Source: Saccoglossus kowalevskii
Lineage: Eukaryota > Hemichordata > Enteropneusta > Harrimaniidae
Assembly: GCF_000003605.2 (NCBI RefSeq)
Contig: NW_003155240.1
Span: 63,047-75,110, forward strand
Direction of reading: 5' to 3'
DNA: 12,064 nt
A program made the translations under genes and the position numbers. Below the pieces are notes generated by a model. It saw only the letters and a list, made by a program, of their open reading frames with translations. It had not been told where the DNA came from and did no database searches. Positions 1-9,900 of the stretch are shown here, piece by piece (the stretch's first letter is position 1; the number at the start of each line of letters is the position of its first letter).

Positions 1-298
1 TGTCATAACTAGCTAAGAGGTCTATTGGTTTGGCTAAGGTTGCACCACTGCAGACCAATTTATATGTCTGTCATAACTAGCTAAGAGGTCTATTGGTTTG
101 GCTAAGGTTGCACCACTGCAGACCAATTCATATGTCTGTCATAACTAGCTAAAAGGTCTATTGGTTTGGCTAAGGTTGCACCACTGCATACCAATTTATG
201 TGTCTGTCATAACTAGCTAAGAGGTCTATTGGTTTGGCTAAGGTTGTACCACTGCAGACCAATTCATGTGTCTGTCATAACTAGCTAAAAGGTCTATC
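1..298. repeat. 68-bp tandem repeat, about 4.4 copies
   Basis: Units begin at 1, 69, 137, 205 and 273 with a constant 68-bp period and only a few substitutions; the last is cut off near 298. Each unit contains ATTGGTTTG and CAGACCAAT, arms that could fold into a 9-bp stem with one mismatch. The array probably continues to the left of the window. It lies in the intron downstream of exon H. Confidence 0.97.
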
Positions 299-503
299 TA
301 GTGAGGTTTATTCAGGAGAACAGAGAATGTTAAATCCTATTCTACAAACAATTATTGAAATTAATACTTGAAAGTGAAAAAAATATTTGTAGAAAATATA
401 AATCATAGTTATAAGAAGAGACAGTGTGCATGCTGAAAATATATAATAAACTCTTACAGAAAAATATCATTTGAAAACAGTGGTGAGATCCAGTGAAGGG
501 AAA

Positions 504-535
<32 letters not shown>

Positions 536-774
536 ACAGGGAAAAAAATAAAAAATACAAATTGTTATTCAAGTTCAAGAACATACAATGTAGTGATAAA
601 GGTGTAAAATACATGCAAAACATGTGAAACTTGGAATCATCCATTTTACTGAAGGGACAACTGTGAGCACACAAATGCTATTTATTTCTCATAAATAAGC
701 ATTATTAGCATTTAGAGTTTTGTTATGAACCCAACTAGCAAATCACACTGCCCAAACATTCAGCAAAGCATGAA
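299..774. other. Intron sequence after exon H
   Basis: AT-rich sequence between the 68-bp and 29-bp arrays. Apart from the (GTA)n tract I see no exon with usable splice sites and no conserved motif on either strand. Confidence 0.6.
511..535. repeat. (GTA)n microsatellite
   Basis: About eight uninterrupted GTA triplets, preceded by a short GGT run. The open frame across it on the minus strand (poly-Thr) has no other coding character, so it is treated as intronic. Confidence 0.95.
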
Positions 775-873
775 AGAATGAATGGAAGCAATCACATCCC
801 CACAGAATGAATGGAAGCAATCACATCCCCACAGAATGAATGGAAGCAATCACATCCCCACAGAATGAATGGA
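775..873. repeat. 29-bp tandem repeat, 3.4 copies
   Basis: Units start at 775, 804, 833 and 862 (agaatgaatggaagcaatca... then catccccac), identical over the full copies. The array ends 37 bp from the proposed exon H donor. Confidence 0.96.
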
Positions 874-909
874 TGATTCTATAATTCTAATAACTCTGAA
901 GGTTCTGAC

Positions 910-943
910 CTTCTTGGAGATTCTGGACCAGGTGATGGAGGAG
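910..943 (-). CDS. NPHP1: Exon H: Pro-rich linker (last exon in window)
   Basis: A 34-nt candidate exon with acceptor tgtttttttatcag and donor AAG|gtcaga. The phase fits exon G, whose last G plus CT makes Ala. It encodes PPSPGPESPR and leaves AG for the next exon, which lies outside the window. If the donor is ignored, the frame runs on for nine more codons to a TAG at 881-879, so a truncated isoform or misassigned terminal exon is possible. The long pyrimidine tract and the phase match favour a real exon; the donor is of only moderate strength. Confidence 0.55.
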
Positions 944-3900
944 CTGATAAAAAAACATGCAGGTTGTTATATGCATTATCACCAAATCTACAAACCTTGG
1001 AGTACCCAAACATTCAAAATACTTCCCACAGAAACATGCTAGTTTGGCAAACTTAGAAAAATATCATTTTCCAGAAAAAAAATGGTAAGGTGCATTAAGT
1101 GAATGTCTTGACAACTTTGGTCATCCAATTTTTGAGATTATCAGTTTTTAGATTGCCCTAAATTGTTTGCTTTGTTTTGACTTTTTGTAATACCAAAATG
1201 CTAACAAGAATGCCAATAGTCAAATGAAGTGTGGTCCATTTGATATCATACATGCATGTAAATGGATTAAAACTCTTCCTCTATCTGCATCTAGGTTGTA
1301 ACTCACATAACACTGGACTGGATATAATACAGCCTACCCAGTATGAGAAAAGAGTCTAAATTGAGCATAAACTGAAATAGAAAAACTGTGATAAATACAA
1401 CTTTCAATGTTTATTAGTTGCTGCCAATTACTAATTTGTATCATTTAGATATTGTCTAAATCAGACAAATATGGGTTTACCATGTGCAATAAATGTATTT
1501 CTGAAAGATCTGCCCAAATGATGCCATCTAGTGGCCAGCATCACTGGGAACCCAGCGAAATCTCCATTAGTCATTAGCTTGATCCCTTTCTCTGGGTGGA
1601 GTGAAACTAACAAGTGACAGACATAAATGCTGCCTGAAGTGGATGGGTGGGCAGCAACTAATAAACAATAGCGGTAGTAATTAACTAGCTATAATAAAAT
1701 GTTTATTCATTAAACAATGCAAACCAAAGATTTTACCCTTTGTTATTTTACAGTTGACTAAATAGACAGACCATGCATATATGACCTATTGAATTAGCTA
1801 TGATGGCAGTGAGAGAAGCCTGTTATACACCAACATTATCACTCCCAAGTTACTAATACATAAAGAATGATGAAAACAATACTGTCGTCTTTACCTTCTG
1901 GCGACTGTAAATCTGTGTGATCACTGTAATCTTTGCGCAACTGAAACACAAAATTGAAATACCACAATTAAATGAAAGGTCATTTCTGGTAATATAAATA
2001 TACCGGTATAAATAAACTTTATTGCCATACTAGGCCACCGGCCCATCACAATCTCAAGTTTACATTTCTTGAAAACAATAATAATACATAAATACATAAA
2101 TTTATTGTAATATAAGAATACTGCCCATCAAGAGATTAATTTTAGTGTCTCTGACCTTAACTTAAAAGCTTGACACAGGAATTTTGACAAATTACAAAGT
2201 GTAATGGGTCGAAAATTAGGTGTAATTCATCTTCAATTATTCCGCTATTGCATAATACACATTTCTTTTCAAAATGATCTACATTATGCATACTGTCAAA
2301 TTCTATTGCTAATTGGTGACTCAAGCAACAAAGCCTTGATAACGATTTCCTATGTTTGTTCACACTTACACTGATAATATATTATGGTATAAAGAAAACC
2401 TAGCAGAGTAAACTGACCTTTAGATATGTACTTGGTACCAAACCCTTTTTTCCTTCTTCATCTTCAGCTTGCCACCATCCATCCTCTCTGTGGAATTAAC
2501 AACCGTGCTATTGTTATAAGTTGCACAAAACCTTGGTGTATATACAGTATTGCTCACAATAATAGGAGACGAATTTTCAATTGCAAACAGAAAAAAGAAA
2601 GAAAAAAATCCTACAAAAATAAAATGCAGATGCAACTCACATCAAAATCCAACAAAAAATGAATATTACATGACCTGTATAAAAGTTCCTGAACCATGTA
2701 ATAATTTTCATAGTGTTGATTATTTTGATAACTGAGCATACTCAATAGATGAACAATACGTTCTATTGTTCTTTTAACATGTTCATGTCAACTAAATTTA
2801 GCGGATTTCACTTATCCTAGAAAATAAATTAACCCTACAAATAATTATTAATTCATTTAAATAAGCCACATTGGAGGAAAATTTCAGAAACAATGGATAC
2901 CAATGTCTCGGAACCATGTAATAATACTTATAATGTAATGAGTATGATGTCATCGCAGGCCGGAAAATTATATATTAATTATATATATCCATAGACACAG
3001 TCCCTGAAGCATAGACAAATTTCTAGTAGGTATTATTTGATTTTTAACAAATAAATCTGGGCCAAAATGTTATGAGGTAGGTCCAAGCGCAGGCAGTCGC
3101 CACCCACTGTGTAATGAACACTAACGTTGTGAATCTCCTGGTTAGCTTAGATTTTATCATTTATCGGATTTGATGGAGATTTATTAATCCTTTACACAAT
3201 TCAACAGAAATGTGCTGCACATTTAATCTGAATCTGTTATTTACAAGGCATTGTAATACATCGAGCAAATATTTTAAATTTATCACAGTTCTGTGTACTA
3301 ACAACACAACAAATGTGGTAGTGCATGTCTGTTCATCTAAAAAACACAAATGCTTTGGGTTGTAAATAATTTAGCTGTCTAAGGTTCAATAAAATAGTTA
3401 TCATTTCCAATAATACATCATCATGTACGGTACTCCTGCTTATGTCCGATTTAAAGTTATTATTATTTCTGTTGGTGATTCCAATTCTACGTATGATCAT
3501 ACAATTTTCCAAACAATAATGTATTTAAGCTAAATTAGGTGGGGGAGAAAATGACCAACATGTACTACTGTGTGCATTTTGAAAACAAGTATTTATTGAT
3601 ATCTCTAAAAATATATGTGCCTGCTTATACCAGGAAAGACAAAAAAATAGGAAGAAAAAAAGAAAGATTGTATTATGTGTTTGTAGACCTACCTGGTCTG
3701 TATAACTGTTAGGACATCTCCAACTTTAAAACTAAGATCATCAGCCTGTTCTCCTACAAAGTCACACACAGCTTCAAACTGTCGCATCTAAAGGATGGAA
3801 ACAAGAATTATGGTAAAACCGGGCACAAAAGTAAAAAATAATGTCATTTTGATATGTCATGTTACAAAGATGAAGAAAACAAATTAAAAATCAGGGGTCA

Positions 3901-6900
3901 TCATATTAAGTTTTTTTTTTAAACCCATCAATAAAATACAGTGAAAATAGCATGTTTTGTCTTTTTTATGGCTTTTTACCATTGTTTCCTATATATTAAA
4001 TATTAAAAAAATTACAATATTTTTTGTGGGTTTTTATCAAAGAATTGTGTTTTCATTGTGGTCCATGGAAACCACTGCTAAAATATTTTTTAATGCATAT
4101 TGTTCTACAGTTTTTTTGAAACAATTAAATATTCTGACAAGAAATATATATGAGCTAAAATATGCGCATATATAACAATTCATGAACATTCTACCTTGTA
4201 TAAAACTGGTCCAGTGATAGAAATGAGAAAAAGACAATTGAAAAATAAACCAAACTAGAATTTCATTGAAGCTCAAAAACAAGGAAATTATGCAAAGCAT
4301 TATGTTTGTATAGCTTTATGACATTTCACATTTCAGACTAAAATGTTTAAATAGTACATTATTTAGAACAAGGGTACAAGATAAAAGCAGATAACTATAA
4401 TATTCAGATAAAGCATTTCATTCATTTTTTGGTACCAAGCACAGAAAATAACTCACTCCTTCATCCAAAATATCAGATTCTGACGACAGTTCATCCAATC
4501 GGGTTTCTTCTTCCTCAGACTCATCTTCATCAGACTCGTCTTCTTCCTCTTCCTCATCAGTCTCGTCTGATGCATCACTACAATAAGCAATAAATAAGTG
4601 ATTTACACATGATTACTGATGTCAATGCATGCTTTCATAACCTATGCCACCTTTAGCTGTGGTTGAATACAGCTGATATCAACTCATGGTTGTGGCTGGG
4701 AGATCACAGGTATAACTGATGGTTGAATACAGCTGATATCAACTCATGGTTGTGGCTGGGAGATCACAGGTATAACTGATGGTTGAATACAGCTGATATC
4801 AACTCATGGTTGTGACTGGGAGATTACAGGTATAACTGATGGTTGAATACAGCTGATATCAACTCATGGTTGTGGCTGGGAGATCACAGGTATAACTGAT
4901 GTGGAATACAGTTGATATCAACTCATGGTTGTGGCTGGGAGATCACAAGTATAACTGATGGTTGAATACAGCTGATATCAACTTATGGTTGTGGCTGGGA
5001 GATCACAGGTATATCTGAAATCGGTCATCAGTGCAAGACACAAAAACACCACTTACACACACGGAGTATAAAGCATATTAAGGGAGGTGATCATAATCAA
5101 ACCAGTGGTTTCCGGCCCGGGGAGCTACGCACAATATGCAAATTTATGCAAGAACATTCATGAGCTGACAATTCAGTGCAGCGCCTCCTTTTCAGGAGCG
5201 GAACCGTAGTTGAACTTTAAAAGAACATTACTTGTAGTATAAAAAAACAAGAAAAATAAATGAACGCTCGTATGTTTGTACATTTTTAAGGACATCGTAG
5301 TATGAAGATTTCTGCTGACCTATTTTCTAGCGTGTTTGTGTGTTTGCTTAATTATCAAGGCGTCTATTTCGCAAAATTGCTGGCCATAAATACTTGCTTT
5401 ACGCCATAAATACTTGCTTTACGTCACGTCACTTTACCACTGCGTTATAGCTAGCTCTGTTATTTCCCAATAATAATAAAAGATAATTATAGTGGATCAC
5501 ACTGAAATAAAAACATGTGCTTCGCTGACAAAACAAAACTATGCGTCCATGCAAATTCGGGGTCAGAAGACAAAATACGTGTCTGCGATTTTCTCTTAGA
5601 CTATTAAATTCACGTAATAATCCTGTCTCCATGAATGCATTTGCGTGAATTTCATAAAATTACGGGCCGTAAATATTTGCTGTGTCCTGTTGCATTGTTG
5701 ACGTAGAGCATCGGAAGACTTTTATTATAATATCTTAAAATCTTATAATATATAAAATCAGTTATTTCCAAATTAAAATGAACTTTAGTGGATCACACTG
5801 AAATAAAAACTCGCCCTTTGATGACAAGACAAAACAGAACTATGCAATCCTGCCAAATCTAGGTCAGAATTCAAATACCTGTCAACTACTTTCTCTAGGT
5901 CACGTAATAATACTGTTTCCATGACCACATTTGTCGATTTCAAAGCATTACCGGATGTACAAGTTTCTTATACATACAAATATGAAAGAACAGACAACTA
6001 AATTTGCAGACAACTAGAAACTGTTTGCATAGATATTTCACTGAGAGCAAGTTCAATAATTCTCAACATTTACTGAGATTTCATTCATATTAATCTCACA
6101 TTTTAATACACACTTCAGCAGACCAAACCGGAATAATATTATGTAGATTAACAGTCTATGTTATTCATAACATCGTAACTACACTTTGATAAAATACTGG
6201 ATCGGCGGTACACAGTTTCCAAAGTAAAATACCATTGCGTCCGCATTCTACAAATATGACGGCGTAATTCATAGTATCGTGACTATGTTTTCTGGAGATA
6301 ATTATAGTAACAATGGGATTATATAAGGCCGTAATTCACAAAATTGTAACTACGCAACTTTGATAAAACGATGGATCTGCGGTACACAGTTTCCAAAGTA
6401 AAAACTAAACCATTACACCTGCATTCTACAAATATTCACAGCTATGTTTATAGTAACAATAGGATTATATGACGGCGTAATTCATAACATCCTGACTATG
6501 TTTTCTGGAGATAACCGTCAAATCATCAAGGTTTAACTGCATGAATATAATTACCAGTAATACGTGTTCGCTGAGTTGGATGCACTAAAACAAATTGGAA
6601 TTCTAAACACTGGCACTAAAAAAGAACAGGAATTTCGGCTCCTTGAACTTTGAATCAATTTCTACCGGTATTAATTTTTCAAACACAGACGTTTGGCACT
6701 TACATTTACTAGTTGAACCTGCTCGTATTCAGACAGAAAAAATGGAATTTCTAGGTGACCTAATTAAAAGCTAATTAGTGAAATCGACGGAGCACCATAG
6801 AGCTCCTTGGAACCAGGATGGAAACCAGTGGTTTGATTTTAATCACCTCCATAAAGCTCCTTTGTTTATGAGATACATAAAACTTACCTTTGCTGATCAG

Positions 6901-9900
6901 TAGGTCTTTTTACTTTACTTTTCACTTTTACAGGAGTCTCACTTTCCTCCTCCTCCTCCTCTTCCTCTTCCTCCTCCTCCTCCTCCTCTTCTTCTTCTTC
7001 CTCCTCCTCCTCCTCTTCTTCTTCTTCTTCTTCTTCATCATCCCCATCATCATCGCTTTCTTTCACAACCTTCTTTCTAGTGCTTGGTTTTACTTCCTCT
7101 GTGACCGTCTCATCTTCTTCTTCCTCCTCCTCATCATCATAACTCTCTTCATCATCTTCATCATCATCTTTTGTTTCTTTACTTTTACGTTTATCACTTT
7201 CTTTCCTGCTCAGATAGAAAAGTAAATGTCAAATATAGAAATACATAATATGTTACTCGTAAATGGAATAGAACTTATGTTTCCTTTGAAGATGTACAAT
7301 GTATACAAGCAGTGAACATGGTAAAACTTAGTTTCACTAGTTCCAAATGTAGCTAAATTGAAGCACAATTCTAAAAATGAGGGTGGCATACCTTAAACTA
7401 ATTTGAAAGATGAATTCAAATGGCATGTAGTCTTATTGAACAATTTTATTAGCCTACTTTTGTAAGCAACAGTGTCACTAAAAACCATGACATGGTCCTT
7501 ATAAAAGAAATGGATAATCAGACTGCTACAAGATGAGAGATCATGATGTGTGTACAAGTATAGAAATGGAATTGAGAGAATGATGTTAGCTAAATGATCC
7601 AATGGCATGTTAGTAATTAGATATTGATCAAAGTACACATGTGGGAAAATAGGTGGCATAATTGAACATTATATCATATTAGCCATGGTACAAGCAAGTA
7701 AATATGATAAATGAGCCTTCAATAGATAGAAACACCACATTGGTTACACTGCTGATATAGATAGAAGGTAGGTAGTCAATAAACAATAAATGAAATAGAT
7801 GATCTTAACAAATAGCTGAAACATAAAAGTATAATACACATTCACAAATAAAGCCATCATCGATGAACTGACACGGCTTGGCATGAGAAACACAACATAT
7901 AACTAACAATACAGGAAAGAACACAGTTACAAACAATATATAAATTACTGTAATAAAAACGAAGGCGAGATAATGAGAAAGCAATGTAATGTATGGATGG
8001 GAAATTATACCACAAAATGAAGTACATAATGGAGAGTGGGTAGCACAGTATACTACAGTGTTTTGTGATGTATAATAACAAGGTAGGACGTATACACGCA
8101 TGGAATAAGCACATGGCATATGTACATGTAAGATAACGATGTAAATGAATAATTGACGCACCATGGTATGACATATTATTGAAAATAATTAATATGAGGT
8201 ACGTATACCAGGGTATGATGTATTCAAAGGTGATGATATAAATGAGTGGTATATATACAAAGGCATGATGTATTCAAAGATGATGATATAAATGAGTGGT
8301 GTGTATACAAGGGTATGATGTATTCAAAGATGATGATATAAATGAGTGGTATGCATACAAGGGTATGATGTATTCAAAGGTGATGATATAAATGAGTGGT
8401 GTGTATACAAGGGTATGATGTATTCAAAGATGATGATATAAATGAGTGGTGTGTATACAAGGGTATGATGTATTCAAAGATGATGATATAAATGAGTGGT
8501 ATGCATACAAGGGTATGATGTATTCAAAGGTGATGATATAAATGAGTGGTGTGTATACAAGGGTATGATGTATTCAAAGATGATGATATAAATGAGTGGT
8601 GTGTATACAAGAGTATGATGTATTCAAAGGTGATGATATAAATGAGTGGTGTGTATACAAGGGTATGATGTATTCAAAGATGATGATATAAATGAGTGGT
8701 ATGTACACAAGGGCATGATGTATTCAAAGATGATGATATAAATGAGTGGTATGTATACAAGGGTATGATGTATTCAAAGGTGATGATATAAATGAGTGGT
8801 ATGTATACAAGGGTATGATGTATTCAAAGATGATGATATAAATGAGTGGTATATATACAAAGGCATGATGTATTCAAAGGTGATGATATAAATGAGTGGT
8901 ATGTATACAAGGGGTATGATGCACTGTAAATGCATTAATTGTTCACTGGTTTTTAATTAATTCAGAATAACAATAGAACTTAGGCAGAGGGTTGATTCTC
9001 TGCCAAGTTCATAAACTTAACCTGGTGAAATTGCTGAAACATCAAAACCATGAAATTAAATGCCAGTGAAAATAAATGGTTTTACAGTATTCAAACATAA
9101 CTATGTACATTAATGGCGTGTTAAACCAAAAAATGATATATTCACAAATAAGGATATAAATCAATGGTATGCATATCATGGTATAATGTATTCAAAGATA
9201 ACTATGTAAATGAGTGGTATAAACACATACACTACTGTATACACAGATATTTTATCTCCAGAATAATTGAATGATATTGTTATCATGAAGTGTACGTTCA
9301 TCATTTATGGACATGAGCATGACTATGTTTATTATTATAATACATACATACAATGCAATCTATTTATAGCCAGAGTTTCAAAGTGACAATAACAGAGATA
9401 CAAATATGTCATTCATTTATCCTGAATTAGGAACACCACCATCACCACAGCAAACAATGCTAAACTTAAATATCAACAGTCGACAGAGATTGACTATTGG
9501 TATATAAGTTTAGGCTCCACCATCACCTGCCAGACTTTTGCCTGAACAATGACCAGCGCCCACTTCTGCGTTCTCTTGGTTGATCCTTTGGTTGATGTTT
9601 CCCACTCTTTTCAGTTACCACAACATCAGCATTTTCCTCATCACTTTCATCTGTATTATTTATTTCTCTATTATCATCTTCACTGGGTTTGTCATTCTTC
9701 ACTTTCTTTTTCTTTTTCTCCTCATCTCTAATTTCTTTTTCCCTAATTTTCAATTGTTTTGCTCGCTCTTTTTCTTGTTCCCTTTTTTTTTGCTTTTCTT
9801 TTTTTTCCTCCTTTTTTGATTTTTTTTGAGCCTTTTTTTCAGGAGATTTAGACCTTCCAAACATACTAAAAGATTTCTTTTTTTCACTACTTCTTCCCTC

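Larger units (their letters stand above)
5083..6850. mobile_element. 1.77-kb non-autonomous DNA element with 31-bp inverted repeats
   Basis: Positions 5083-5113 (starting GGAGGTGATCATAATCAAAC) match the reverse complement of 6820-6850 at 28 of 31 bases, and each arm contains the near-palindrome AAACCAGTGGTTT. Between them there is no transposase-sized frame. The interior is built from diverged direct repeats (5458-5970 and 6160-6520) and is richer in CpG than the neighbouring introns. The superfamily is not recognised. A 7-bp ATAAAGC occurs just after the right arm and again 8 bp outside the left arm, but this is not a clean target-site duplication. The right end lies 37 bp from exon C. Confidence 0.66.

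Noticed and set aside
342-674. 110-codon open frame on the minus strand
   Set aside because: It is AT-rich, includes the (GTA)n tract as poly-Thr, has no family signal and no splice sites fitting the phase left by exon H.
3957-4300. Overlapping open frames of 72 and 87 codons on opposite strands
   Set aside because: They lie in a Phe/Ile/Tyr-rich AT stretch of an intron between two well-supported exons, with no recognisable domain.
5068-6857. ATAAAGC as a target-site duplication of the inverted-repeat element
   Set aside because: It touches the right arm but lies 8 bp away from the left arm, and on the right it is part of a longer phrase repeated at 6795, so it is not convincing.
6890-7225. 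111-codon plus-strand frame of Leu/Phe
   Set aside because: It is the reverse of the poly-Glu coding exon; the minus strand has perfect splice sites and the matching phase.
7805-8174. Open frames of 105 and 119 codons on the minus strand
   Set aside because: Two frames overlap the same DNA, composition is random Cys/Tyr/Ile-rich, and exons B and C already join in phase without them. They run into decayed minisatellite units.
8197-8930. CRISPR array or protein-coding repeat
   Set aside because: Units are contiguous without unique spacers, and the 50-bp period is not divisible by three, so neither fits. It is a eukaryotic minisatellite.
8976-9010. MicroRNA precursor
   Set aside because: The stem is only 13 bp with an 8-nt loop, far shorter than a metazoan precursor.
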